From: Paraburkholderia hayleyella
GTDB taxonomy: Bacteria > Pseudomonadota > Gammaproteobacteria > Burkholderiales > Burkholderiaceae
Length of the DNA stretch: 64,000 nt
Reading direction: 5' to 3'
Assembly (NCBI RefSeq): GCF_009455685.1
Contig: NZ_QPES01000001.1
Coordinates: 1,922,001 to 1,986,000, forward strand
Shown: in pieces, positions 15,989-24,616 of the stretch
How positions within the stretch are numbered: position 1 is the first letter of the stretch
How the letters are laid out: the number at the start of each line of letters is the position of its first letter
The notes under the pieces: generated by a model
The model's database searches: none
Seen by the model: the letters and a program-made list of their open reading frames with translations, nothing else
Told to the model about the DNA's origin: nothing
Made by a program: the position numbers and the translations under genes

Positions 15989-18065
15989 TGAAGCCCTGTC
16001 CTTGCGCCGCACGTTCGGCAAGCCCCGGCGCCACCTGCCACGCGGCGCCATTGGGCTGCGCGGCATAACGGCGGATCGCCCGTTCGACATTGAACAGGCC
16101 CACGCTGTCGGCATACAGCATCGGGCCGCCACGCCATAGCGGAAAGCCATAACCGCTCAGGTACACCATGTCGAGATCCGACGCACGCGCGGCGATGCCC
16201 TCCGTGAGAATCCGCGCGCCTTCGTTGACGAGCGCGTACACCAGACGCTCGACAATTTCCTCATCGGGCAGCATGCGCCGGGCCACACCTTGTTCCGCGG
16301 AGTACGCCACGATCAGCGCATCGACCTCGGGCGACGCAGACGCGCTGCGCTCGCCGGGCCGGTAGTCATACCAGCCGCTGCCGGTTTTTTGCCCGAAGCG
16401 GCCGCGCTCGCAAAGGCGGTCGGCAACCTTGGGATAGTGCCGTTGCGGTGCTTCCCGATAGCGCCGCTGGCGAATCGCCCAGCTAATGTCATTACCCGCC
16501 AGATCGCTCATGCGAAACGGCCCCATGGCGAAACCGAAGGCTTCGATGGCACGATCGACCTGCGCCGGCAAGGCGCCTTCTTCGAGCATGTAGAACGCCT
16601 GGCACAGATAGGGTTCAAGCATGCGGTTGCCGATAAAGCCATCGCACACGCCCGAAACCACCGCGGTCTTGCCGATTTGCCTGGCACAATGCATGACGGT
16701 GGCCAGCACGTCGGGCGCCGTATGCGTGCCGCGCACGACTTCGAGCAGCTTCATCACGTTGGCGGGGCTGAAGAAATGCAGGCCGACCACGTTCTCTGGG
16801 CGGCGCGTGAACCCGGCGATCTGGTTCAGATCGAGCGTCGAGGTATTCGACGCGAGGATGGCTCCGGGTTTTGCAATGGCATCGATCTGGCGGAACACCT
16901 GCTCCTTGACGCTCATCTCCTCGTACACGGCTTCGATGAAGAGATCCGCATCCTTCAGGTCATCCCACGCGAGCGTCGGTGTGATGAGCGCCATGCGCTG
17001 TGTCAGCGCGTCGGCGCCGAGCTTGCCTTTTTTCACGCTGGCTTCATAGTTGGCGCGGATTTTCGTCATGCCACGCTCCAGCGCTTCGGCATCCGCCACA
17101 AGCAGCATGACGGGCAAGCCTGCGTTGGCAAAACTCATCGCAATGCCTGTGCCCATCGTGCCCGCGCCGATCACTGCGATCTGGTGCAGCGCGCGCAGTG
17201 GCGTGCTGACGGGCACATCGGGGAGTTTGGCGGCGGCGCGCTCAGCGAAGAACGCATGGCGCAGCGCCCGGCTTTCGGGCGTTTGCAGCAGCGCGCTGAA
17301 GGCTTCGCGTTCGGCTGCGAGACCGCGCTCAAAGCCCTGTAACACGCCCGCTTTGATGGCCTCGATGCAGCGCTGGGGCGCCGGAAAATGCGGCGCGGCA
17401 GCCGCGACGTTATTGCGCGCGAACTGTAAAAAACCCTCGGCGTTGGGATGTTCGAGCGGGCGTTTGCGCACGCACGGATGCGGGCCCGCCTGAGAGCCCA
17501 CGCGCTGGGCGAAGGCCAGCGCCGCGCCAGGCAGATCCGCCTCGACGACTTCATCGAAGAGCCCACTGTCCGCGAGTTGTTCCGAGCGTACCGAGCTGCC
17601 CGAGACGATCATGTTGAGCGCAGCTTCGAGCCCAATCGCGCGCGGCAGACGCTGGGTGCCACCCGCGCCCGGCAAGAGCCCGAGCTTGACCTCGGGCAGC
17701 GCGATTTGCGCGCCGCGCAAGGCAATGCGGTAGTGCGCGCCCAGCGCGAGTTCCAGGCCGCCGCCCATGGCGATGCCATGGATCGCGGCGATCACGGGCT
17801 TCGGGCTGGTTTCGACGGCATGGATGAGCGTGGCCAGCGTCGGGGCTTGCATGGCTTTGGGTGTATTGAATTCGGTGATATCGGCGCCGCCCGAGAACGC
17901 CTTGCCTGCGCCGGTCAGCACAATGGCGGTGACGGCTGGATCTTGCTGCGCGGCGTCGAGGCCTGCGATGATCCCAAGACGGGTCGCATGGCTCAGGCCA
18001 TTGACGGGAGGATGATTCAGCGTGATAACGGCAACGCCGTCACGGGTTGTGTAATCCACGGCCAT
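15972..18065 (-). CDS. FadB-like enoyl-CoA hydratase / 3-hydroxyacyl-CoA dehydrogenase
   Basis: A 697-residue two-domain enzyme. Residues about 1-190 are a crotonase domain with oxyanion motifs (GAGKAFSGGADI and GIAMGGGLELALGAHYR). From about residue 290 the NAD-binding domain begins (IAVIGAGTMGTGIA), followed by the dehydrogenase C-terminal domains (GLHFFSPANVMKLLEVV). I prefer the ATG at 18065 with GGAG upstream over the ATG five codons earlier. It hydrates enoyl-CoA and oxidises the product. Together with the thiolase it covers the second half of beta-oxidation for an unidentified acyl-CoA. Confidence 0.94.
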   Translation of the reverse strand: MAVDYTTRDGVAVITLNHPPVNGLSHATRLGIIAGLDAAQQDPAVTAIVLTGAGKAFSGGADITEFNTPKAMQAPTLATLIHAVETSPKPVIAAIHGIAMGGGLELALGAHYRIALRGAQIALPEVKLGLLPGAGGTQRLPRAIGLEAALNMIVSGSSVRSEQLADSGLFDEVVEADLPGAALAFAQRVGSQAGPHPCVRKRPLEHPNAEGFLQFARNNVAAAAPHFPAPQRCIEAIKAGVLQGFERGLAAEREAFSALLQTPESRALRHAFFAERAAAKLPDVPVSTPLRALHQIAVIGAGTMGTGIAMSFANAGLPVMLLVADAEALERGMTKIRANYEASVKKGKLGADALTQRMALITPTLAWDDLKDADLFIEAVYEEMSVKEQVFRQIDAIAKPGAILASNTSTLDLNQIAGFTRRPENVVGLHFFSPANVMKLLEVVRGTHTAPDVLATVMHCARQIGKTAVVSGVCDGFIGNRMLEPYLCQAFYMLEEGALPAQVDRAIEAFGFAMGPFRMSDLAGNDISWAIRQRRYREAPQRHYPKVADRLCERGRFGQKTGSGWYDYRPGERSASASPEVDALIVAYSAEQGVARRMLPDEEIVERLVYALVNEGARILTEGIAARASDLDMVYLSGYGFPLWRGGPMLYADSVGLFNVERAIRRYAAQPNGAAWQVAPGLAERAAQGQGFNDAAR

Positions 18066-18202
18066 GGGATCTGTCTCCATCCGGCGCTCGCCGGTTCGAT
18101 GTGGGGTTGTCCGAGGTTATTTGAAATTTGAAATTTGAATTGCACGGCAGTGCTTGAGATTCGATGGGTATCTTGGGCACCAGCGGCCAGCGAGCAGAAT
18201 AC

Positions 18203-18234
18203 ACAACTGCGCACAACTGCGCACAACTGCGCAG
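18203..18234. repeat. Short tandem repeat (about 11 bp, three copies)
   Basis: Three head-to-tail copies of a unit resembling ctgcgcacaa lie in the 290-bp gap between the divergent FadB-like gene and selO. They are in the promoter region of both genes. Nothing else recognisable is in this gap. Confidence 0.6.
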
Positions 18235-18355
18235 GGGCGTTCAATTTTGTCCTGACCTGGATTGCGGAGCCGTGTCGCTTTCGCTGCCGGGGAGTCAAGC
18301 CAGCAGCGCCGCGAGCGCCGCTTTACAATGTCGTCTTCTCTCAAGGCGCGTTCCC

Positions 18356-19939
18356 ATGCCGCATACCCCGAGCTCTCCCGACCTTGCCAGGTCGCCCGTG
18401 TCTGAGCTCACGCTCGAGCCCGTTCGCGCGGCCCTGACTCAACCTCGCGCGGACGCCTTTGCGCAACTGGGGCCGGCCTTTCTGACCCGCTTGCCCGCCA
18501 CGCCATTGCCCGCGCCTTATGTCGCTGGTTTTTCCACGGAGGTCGCGGCCTTGCTGGGTCTTGATCCGGCACTCGCGCAAGCGCCCGGTTTCGCGGAATT
18601 TTTCTGTGGCAACACCACCCGCGAATGGCCTGCTTCGGCCTTGCCGTATGCCTCGGTGTACTCCGGACACCAGTTTGGCGTCTGGGCGGGACAACTCGGC
18701 GACGGTCGCGCCCTCAGTCTCGGTGAACTAGCCCATGACGGTCAGCGCCATGAACTGCAGCTCAAGGGCGCCGGGCGCACACCGTATTCGCGCATGGGCG
18801 ATGGCCGCGCCGTGCTGCGCTCGTCGATCCGCGAATTCCTCGGTTCGGAAGCCCTGCATCATCTGGGCATTCCCACCACGCGTGCCCTGTGTCTCATCGG
18901 TTCGGACCAGACCGTCTGGCGCGAAACCCAGGAAAGCACCGCAGTCCTCACCCGGGTCGCACCGAGCTTCGTGCGTTTTGGTCACTTCGAACATTTCGCC
19001 GCGAACGATCTCCCCCACGCCTTGCGCTCGCTTGCCGATCATGCGATTGCCCGTTTTTACCCGCATTGCGCCGCTGCCGACGATCCCTATCTCGCGTTGC
19101 TCGAAGCCATCGTGCAAGTCACAGCCGTGCTGCTCGCGCAATGGCAGTCAGTCGGTTTTTGCCATGGCGTGATGAACACCGACAACCTGTCGCTGCTCGG
19201 CCTGACCCTCGACTACGGACCATTCGGCTTGATGGACGGCTTCGATGCGGGCTTTATCTGCAATCATTCCGACACCCAGGGGCGCTACGCCTACCGCATG
19301 CAGCCGCAAGTGGCGTACTGGAACCTCTTTCGTCTCGCGCAAGCGTTCCTGCCGCTGCTCGGCATGTCCTATCCGGCTGTGCAGCGCCGCGAGCGGGCCG
19401 TCGCAGATGCGCAAGCGGTCCTCGAAGGCTTTAGGGTGCGCTTTACGGATGCGCTCGCGGCACGCATGCAGGCCAAGCTCGGGCTCGAAACCACGCAGCC
19501 CGGCGATGCGGCACTGGTTGAACGGTTGCTGGACATCATGCAGGCGAGCCACGCCGATTTCACGCTGACTTTCCGCCATCTGTCGCGGATCACCCGGGCC
19601 GCGCCCGTTGAGGCAAGCGCCGACGCGCCGGTGCGTGATCTGTTCGTTGACCGCGCAGCCTGCGATGCGTGGCTCGGCGCCTACCGCGCGCGCCTCGCCA
19701 GCGAAACACGCGATGACGCGGCGCGGGCGCAGGCGATGAACCAGGTTAATCCGCGCTACGTGCTGCGCAATCATCTGGCGCAAACAGCGATTAGCCGCGC
19801 GCAAGAGAAGGATTTCTCCGAAATCGAACGGCTGGCCGCGGTCTTGCGCCGTCCGTTCGACGAGCAGCCTGAACACGCCGCCTACGCCGCGCTGCCCCCT
19901 GTCTGGGCGGCAACGCTCTCGGTGAGCTGTTCTTCGTGA
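18356..19939 (+). CDS. selO: Protein adenylyltransferase SelO (YdiU family)
   Basis: A 527-residue pseudokinase-fold AMP transferase. Conserved blocks include YSGHQFGVWAGQLGDGRA, GAGRTPYSRMGDGRAVLRSS and GFCHGVMNTDNLSLLGLTLD. The C-terminal Cys in VSCSS is at the place of the selenocysteine of eukaryotic SelO. SelO AMPylates proteins during oxidative stress. The ATG at 18356 is chosen because conservation starts shortly after it; the open frame extends upstream through intergenic repeats. The next gene, msrB, is also a redox-repair function. Confidence 0.94.
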   Translation: MPHTPSSPDLARSPVSELTLEPVRAALTQPRADAFAQLGPAFLTRLPATPLPAPYVAGFSTEVAALLGLDPALAQAPGFAEFFCGNTTREWPASALPYASVYSGHQFGVWAGQLGDGRALSLGELAHDGQRHELQLKGAGRTPYSRMGDGRAVLRSSIREFLGSEALHHLGIPTTRALCLIGSDQTVWRETQESTAVLTRVAPSFVRFGHFEHFAANDLPHALRSLADHAIARFYPHCAAADDPYLALLEAIVQVTAVLLAQWQSVGFCHGVMNTDNLSLLGLTLDYGPFGLMDGFDAGFICNHSDTQGRYAYRMQPQVAYWNLFRLAQAFLPLLGMSYPAVQRRERAVADAQAVLEGFRVRFTDALAARMQAKLGLETTQPGDAALVERLLDIMQASHADFTLTFRHLSRITRAAPVEASADAPVRDLFVDRAACDAWLGAYRARLASETRDDAARAQAMNQVNPRYVLRNHLAQTAISRAQEKDFSEIERLAAVLRRPFDEQPEHAAYAALPPVWAATLSVSCSS

Positions 19940-20006
19940 GTTTCCTCGCCTGGCCATGCGGCGCATGACCTTTCGCCGACGTTTTTCTTTGCAACAGGAC
20001 TTCCTC

Positions 20007-20444
20007 ATGACCCACGACGCAAACGACAGAAAAGACGCAAACGAAGCAAACGACCCAACCACGGCACAGGACAACGACGCCTGGCGCGAGCAGCTCTCGG
20101 CGCTCGAATACCGGGTCACACGCGAGGCCGCGACCGAGCCGGCGTTCTCTGGCCGTTATTGGGACCATTGGGAGCACGGCGTGTACGACTGCGTGTGCTG
20201 TGGCACGCCGCTGTTCGAATCTTCGACAAAATTCGATGCGGGCTGCGGCTGGCCGAGCTATTTCAAACCCATCAACGGCGAAGTCATCGAAGAGCGCACG
20301 GACCGCAGTCATGGCATGTTGCGCATCGAGGTGCGTTGCCGGCACTGCGGCGCGCATCTCGGACATGTCTTCGAAGATGGCCCTGCTCCAACAGGCTTGC
20401 GCTACTGCATCAATTCGGCTGCGCTACAATTCGGGCCGAAATAA
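20007..20444 (+). CDS. msrB: Peptide-methionine (R)-S-oxide reductase
   Basis: A 145-residue MsrB starting at the ATG at 20007 (ACAGGA upstream). It has two CxxC zinc pairs (CVCC and CRHC), the family sequence FDAGCGWPSYF, and the catalytic cysteine in RYCINSAAL. It reduces methionine-R-sulfoxide in proteins using thioredoxin. The first 25 residues are Asp/Asn/Ala-rich and not conserved. The gene lies 67 bp after selO and is likely co-transcribed. Confidence 0.95.
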   Translation: MTHDANDRKDANEANDPTTAQDNDAWREQLSALEYRVTREAATEPAFSGRYWDHWEHGVYDCVCCGTPLFESSTKFDAGCGWPSYFKPINGEVIEERTDRSHGMLRIEVRCRHCGAHLGHVFEDGPAPTGLRYCINSAALQFGPK

Positions 20445-20507
20445 TCACTATCACAGTTCGTTACTTCCTCCCCCTCTTCCATCGCCCGCGAAAGGTCCAT
20501 ACCGGCC

Positions 20508-21038
20508 ATGAAATTCCTGTTCGATCTGTTCCCGATCATTCTGTTTTTTGTCACGTTCAAGATCTGGGGCATCTACACCGCGACAGCCGTTGCCATTGCC
20601 GCCACGCTCGCGCAGATCGCATGGGTTGCGCTGCGTCATCGCAAGGTCGATGGCATGTTGTGGGTCAGCCTCGGCGTAGTGGTGGTGTTTGGCGGCGCGA
20701 CACTCGTGCTGCATAACGATACGTTTATCAAATGGAAACCCACCGTGCTGTACTGGGCGTTTGCGGTGGTGCTGCTGGTGTCGCAACTGGCGTTTGGCAA
20801 AAACCTGATCCAGGCGATGATGGGCAAGCAGATCACCTTGCCCACGCGCGTCTGGGGCCAGTTGAGCGCGGCCTGGGCCGTGTTTTTTGCGCTGCTGGGC
20901 GTGCTCAACCTGTTCGTGGCGTACCGTTTTTCGACCGATACCTGGGTCAACTTCAAACTGTTCGGCGCGACCGGATGCCTGATCGCCTTTATTCTTGGCC
21001 AAAGCCTGTGGCTGGCGAAGCACATGAAAGACCAATAA
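20508..21038 (+). CDS. yciB: Inner-membrane septation protein A
   Basis: A 176-residue polytopic membrane protein starting MKFLFDLFPIILFFVTFK, the typical opening of the YciB/IspZ family, with about five membrane segments. In enteric bacteria it interacts with cell-envelope and division proteins. It is placed between msrB and bolA, the standard order in this group of bacteria. Confidence 0.94.
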   Translation: MKFLFDLFPIILFFVTFKIWGIYTATAVAIAATLAQIAWVALRHRKVDGMLWVSLGVVVVFGGATLVLHNDTFIKWKPTVLYWAFAVVLLVSQLAFGKNLIQAMMGKQITLPTRVWGQLSAAWAVFFALLGVLNLFVAYRFSTDTWVNFKLFGATGCLIAFILGQSLWLAKHMKDQ

Positions 21039-21057
21039 GAGAAACAAGAGAAACGTC

Positions 21058-21393
21058 ATGAACGATGATATTTTTTTGCATGCGGGCTCCGTTGAACGCA
21101 TTGCGCTAATCGAAACCCGGCTCAATGACGCCCTGGCCCCGGTGCTGTCGCTGAGCGTGCGCGACGATAGCGCACAGCATGCGGGGCACGCGGGCGCCTC
21201 CGCGGGGGGCCATTACAGCGTCACGATCGTCGCCCCCGCGTTTGCCGGAAAGGCCCGCGTGGCGCGCCACCGGCTCGTGTATGATGCGCTGGCCGACGCC
21301 ATGCAGCGCGGCATTCATGCGCTTGCGATCACGGCGTATACCCCCGAAGAATTCAGCGCCCGGCCTTCGTCACCCCCTTCGTCACCCCGATAA
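21058..21393 (+). CDS. bolA: BolA family protein
   Basis: A 111-residue BolA-fold protein with the conserved RHRLVYDAL helix followed by GIHALAITAYTPEEF. BolA proteins bind monothiol glutaredoxins through a shared Fe-S cluster and affect cell shape and envelope gene expression. It lies 19 bp after yciB. The C-terminal tail ends in a Ser/Pro-rich stretch (RPSSPPSSPR) outside the fold. Confidence 0.93.
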   Translation: MNDDIFLHAGSVERIALIETRLNDALAPVLSLSVRDDSAQHAGHAGASAGGHYSVTIVAPAFAGKARVARHRLVYDALADAMQRGIHALAITAYTPEEFSARPSSPPSSPR

Positions 21394-21449
21394 CACGCTG
21401 CTCCAGTCGTCTTTCTGTCTCCCCGATCGTCCCGTTAGGAAATATCCCG

Positions 21450-22229
21450 ATGACCTTCAAAAAAACCCCTCTGTGGGTCTTGCTGGCTGCGTTCGCGGCC
21501 GCGCCGGTGATGGCGCAAAACATTGCTGTGGTGAATGGCACACCGATCCCGAAATCACGCGTCGACGCGATGGTGGCGCAACTGGTGCGCCAGGGGCAGC
21601 AAGATACCCCCCAGTTGCAACTGGCGGTGCGCGAAGAAATGGTGAACCGCGAAATCCTGATGCAGGAAGCGATTCGCCGCGGCCTGCCGAACCGGCCTGA
21701 CGTGAAAGCCCAGATCGCCGTCGCGCAGCAAACGGTTGTGCTGCACAGCCTGATTGAAGACGTGATGAAAGCGAGCCAGCCGAGCGATGCCGAGATCAAG
21801 GCACGTTACGACGCCCTGGTGCACGACACCGGGACGACCGAATATCACCTGCATCACATCCTCGTGGATAACGAGGCGCAGGCCAAAGACCTGATTGCGA
21901 AAATTCAGGCGGGCGCGAGTTTCGAAGCGCTGGCGAAACAGTTTTCGAAAGATCCAGGGTCGGGCAAAAACGGCGGCGATCTCAACTGGTCCGATCCCAA
22001 GGCTTATGTGCCTGAATTTGCCGCCGCGGCGCAAAAGCTGACAAAAGGCCAGATGACCGACACGCCCGTGCATACGCAGTTTGGCTGGCACATCATCCGC
22101 GTGGACGACACCCGGACGGTGCCGCCTCCGCCGCTTGAGCAGGTTCGCTCGCAGATCGTGCAACAGATTCAGCAGGAAAAACTTCAGGCGTTCGAAGAGA
22201 ACCTGCGCAAGAAAGCGAAGATCCAGTAA
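21450..22229 (+). CDS. Periplasmic parvulin-type peptidyl-prolyl isomerase
   Basis: A 259-residue protein with a signal peptide (MTFKKTPLWVLLAAFAAAP, cleavage after VMA), a SurA-like N-terminal helical region, and a rotamase domain at about residues 130-225 (HLHHILVDNE, FSKDPGSGKNGGDL, FGWHIIRVDD). It assists folding of exported proteins. It is the last gene of the rightward selO-msrB-yciB-bolA run, facing purL in related genomes. Confidence 0.93.
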   Translation: MTFKKTPLWVLLAAFAAAPVMAQNIAVVNGTPIPKSRVDAMVAQLVRQGQQDTPQLQLAVREEMVNREILMQEAIRRGLPNRPDVKAQIAVAQQTVVLHSLIEDVMKASQPSDAEIKARYDALVHDTGTTEYHLHHILVDNEAQAKDLIAKIQAGASFEALAKQFSKDPGSGKNGGDLNWSDPKAYVPEFAAAAQKLTKGQMTDTPVHTQFGWHIIRVDDTRTVPPPPLEQVRSQIVQQIQQEKLQAFEENLRKKAKIQ

Positions 22230-22267
22230 GGGTTGAGATGTTGATCACGCGTTGAAACGTTGATCGC

Positions 22268-22323
22268 CCCGTAAAGGCCAGAGCATGATTTCCCTGGGGA
22301 AATCATGCTCTGGCCTTTACGGG
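22268..22323. other. Perfect 27-bp inverted repeat (hairpin) with 2-bp loop
   Basis: Positions 22268-22294 are exactly complementary to 22297-22323, leaving only tg between the arms. It lies between the convergent parvulin and hrgA-like genes, at the edge of the restriction remnant. A stem this long and perfect could terminate transcription in both directions, although there is no T-run, or be a recombination scar or small mobile palindrome. Function is not settled by the sequence. Confidence 0.9.
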
Positions 22324-22332
22324 AATTCATTA

Positions 22333-23283
22333 CTAGCTTAAGTCTTCTTCGGGCACATCCCAGTCCTTCGAACGTGCCTCTCCAGTCTGGTAAAACTGCT
22401 TGACCAGCTTGACGTAGTTTAGAAAATCCCCATTTTCCGTAGCCAATCGGTTGGCCATGTTCCAATCAATTTCGTCACGTTCACGCGCGGGAATCAGCAC
22501 TTGGCTGTCGGCAGGGTTATCCATATCCAGCTTGATGAAACCAATTCCATGGGCCGCGAAGAGCATCCGCAGCTCTTTCAGTGTGTCCTGTCCACTGATT
22601 TCTGCTGTAACCAGGTAGCCAAAATTGCCCCACGACGAGTTCGATACCGCCTGGAAAAAACACTCGCGTACATTCGAGCGGTTGATCAGAAGCTTGACCT
22701 CGAACGACCAAAGTTTGGTGCGCTTGTCGGAATACTGCTTCACGCAGTCTCGAACCTCCCGGTGCCAGTCAGCGCCCAAGTCCTCCATGCCGACCATGTC
22801 CGGGTACAGCCATCGGTTTCCATTCGGCCCTCGCTTGTTCGATGAGCGCTTCTCGTCGATGCGCCTGGAAAAGATGCCGAACTCTTCCCAGAGATAATTT
22901 GAAAGCAGCGGGTACAGTGCATGCTCATCTGGCATCGAGGTACCGGCATCTGCTGCGGCCGAAGAACCCTCGCTCTCGGCGGCGGCCACCTCAGCACTGT
23001 CCGATTTCTCCGAGTAGTAGTACTTACGCGGCCGCCCTTCGGTGGTTTTCAGCGCTGGATGCTTTATTTGCATGCGGGGCCGCCGCGAGCTGATTTCCGC
23101 AACGAGCTGCTGCACCAGATCCGTGTCCGACTTGATGTAGTCACCCCGGCTATTGGCCCGTTTCTCCTGGCACTCCGCAGGAAAGGTAGCAAACACCCAA
23201 TCGGCGATCTGCCTGGCAGTAAACTTTTCCTCAGGTCGCGCCTGTAAATAGCCCACTACCGCTTGCGAGAGATTCAGCGCCAC
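22333..23283 (-). CDS. HrgA-like putative PD-(D/E)XK nuclease (COG2958 type)
   Basis: A 316-residue protein resembling the HrgA/COG2958 family found with restriction systems. Residues 1-80 look like a winged-helix DNA-binding domain (FTARQIADWVFATFPAEC). The C-terminal half has candidate catalytic residues of a PD-(D/E)XK fold: YPDMVG at about 160, then FEVK and a downstream Gln in FFQAV. The GTG start at 23283 overlaps the 3' end of the short hsdS fragment. A low-complexity Ala/Ser stretch separates the domains. It appears intact; the associated modification system is not. Confidence 0.72.
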   Translation of the reverse strand: MALNLSQAVVGYLQARPEEKFTARQIADWVFATFPAECQEKRANSRGDYIKSDTDLVQQLVAEISSRRPRMQIKHPALKTTEGRPRKYYYSEKSDSAEVAAAESEGSSAAADAGTSMPDEHALYPLLSNYLWEEFGIFSRRIDEKRSSNKRGPNGNRWLYPDMVGMEDLGADWHREVRDCVKQYSDKRTKLWSFEVKLLINRSNVRECFFQAVSNSSWGNFGYLVTAEISGQDTLKELRMLFAAHGIGFIKLDMDNPADSQVLIPARERDEIDWNMANRLATENGDFLNYVKLVKQFYQTGEARSKDWDVPEEDLS

Positions 23284-23396
23284 GTTATTTCTCCATTCTT
23301 TCCCCGGATCAGCTCGCGCAGTTTCTTGATGCCATTGGGTGCGGCAAAAGCGGTGCCGAAGTGCTTTTCCAGTAGTTTGGCGGTGTGCTTATTCAT
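23274..23396 (-). pseudogene. hsdS: Type I specificity subunit fragment (first 40 codons)
   Basis: An open frame of 40 codons starting MNKHTAKLLEKHF, followed by FAAPNGIKKLRELI, corresponds to the N-terminus of a group of HsdS subunits. It ends after a few unrelated residues at a stop overlapping the hrgA-like start. The target-recognition domains are absent. The ATG overlaps the yhcG stop by eight bases, so this preserves the old operon junction yhcG-hsdS. I recognise the N-terminal sequence from memory, not from a search. Confidence 0.7.
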
Positions 23397-24429
23397 GCTC
23401 GCCGCCCAATTCACGCTCGATCTGTTCGATGCTGGGCAGGCTGGTTTGCAATTCTTCAGGCAGGGATTCGATCAATTGGTATTCCGCCACACCAATGGGC
23501 TGGGTCTTGTCGCGCAATGCGTATTCAGCCACCACGGTGTTCTTGCTCTTGCAGAGCAACAGGCCAATGGTAGGGTTGTCCTGTTCGGACTTGACCTGCA
23601 TATCCACGGCAGTGAGATAGAAGCTCAACTGGCCGAGGTGTTCCGGTTTGAACTTCTCGGCTTTCAGTTCGATGACCACATAGCAACGCAGCTTGAGGTG
23701 GTAGAACAACAGGTCGATATAGAAGTCATCACCGCCAACTTCCAGATGAACCTGGCGGCCGACGAAGGCAAAGCCCGCACCCAGTTCCAACAAAAACTGG
23801 GTAATGTGCTTAACCAGTGCCGCTTCGATTTCCCGTTCGTTGGCTTCCTGGCCGATATTCAGGAAGTCGAACAAGTAAGGATCTTTAATGGATTGCCGGG
23901 CCAGATCGGTTCCCGGCGCGGGGAGACGGTCGACGAAGTTGGTGATCGCCTGGCCTTCCCGTTCTAGCAGGCGGGACTCGATATGGATTTCCAGTGTGGC
24001 GCGAGACCAGCCTTGTTCCACGGCGCGCTGGGCATAGGCCAGGCGTTGTTCTGGCTGCTTCAGCCTGGCCAGCAAAACCAGGTTGTGACCCCAAGGCAAT
24101 TGTCCAACAGCCTGTTGGACAATTGCCGCGTCCGGCCAGGCGTCGGCGAAGGAGCGCATGTACATCAGGTTGGCACGGGAAAATCCCTTCATGTCAGGGA
24201 AGGCCGTCCTGAGGTCGTGCGCCAGCCGCTCGATAACCTTGGCCCCCCAACCTTGCTCGGCCTGCCGCTGCAGGATGTCACGGCCAATCTGCCAGTAGAG
24301 CAGCACCAGTTCGCGGTTGACGGCTAGCACGGCCCGCTGCTGGGCACCATGGATGCGATTTTTCAGCTCGCCCAGCCAGTTGGCGTAGCCTTCTGGAGCT
24401 GGAATGAGGGATACGGGCTTGTCGCTCAT
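23389..24429 (-). CDS. YhcG-type PD-(D/E)XK nuclease (DUF1016)
   Basis: A 346-residue protein with an N-terminal DUF1016 helical domain (YANWLGELKNRI, LLYWQIGRDI) and a C-terminal PD-(D/E)XK nuclease domain whose likely active residues are Asp in FYIDLLFYH and E-x-K in VIELKAE, with Gln in LGQLSFYL. YhcG-family genes are commonly embedded in type I restriction-modification operons between hsdM/hsdS and hsdR; here an hsdS stump follows. It appears complete. Confidence 0.88.
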   Translation of the reverse strand: MSDKPVSLIPAPEGYANWLGELKNRIHGAQQRAVLAVNRELVLLYWQIGRDILQRQAEQGWGAKVIERLAHDLRTAFPDMKGFSRANLMYMRSFADAWPDAAIVQQAVGQLPWGHNLVLLARLKQPEQRLAYAQRAVEQGWSRATLEIHIESRLLEREGQAITNFVDRLPAPGTDLARQSIKDPYLFDFLNIGQEANEREIEAALVKHITQFLLELGAGFAFVGRQVHLEVGGDDFYIDLLFYHLKLRCYVVIELKAEKFKPEHLGQLSFYLTAVDMQVKSEQDNPTIGLLLCKSKNTVVAEYALRDKTQPIGVAEYQLIESLPEELQTSLPSIEQIERELGGEHE

Positions 24430-24494
24430 TCCGCTCCCCCGCTGCTGACCTTGAGCGCGGCCAGCAGTTCGGTTTTCAGCGCCTGCTTATTCAT
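24426..24494 (-). other. Short 22-codon ORF coupled to yhcG
   Basis: An ATG-initiated frame (MNKQALKTELLAALK...) ends in TGA overlapping the yhcG ATG. It may be the surviving start of a further restriction-locus gene or a translational leader. It begins with the same three residues as the hsdS fragment (MNK). I cannot assign it. Confidence 0.35.
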
Positions 24495-24616
24495 AGAATG
24501 TGGTTTCTTCCATGCGGGCTGTATTAGGCTGGGATGTTTGGGACGGGTCCGGTTGCTTTAGAAAGCGCCACTGAATTTCAAGCGCCATTCAAAAACACCA
24601 GAACCTCGCCCCCTGA

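Noticed and set aside
16290..17342. 350-codon open frame antisense to the FadB-like gene
   Set aside because: Shadow of a conserved two-domain enzyme; no domain and no ribosome site.
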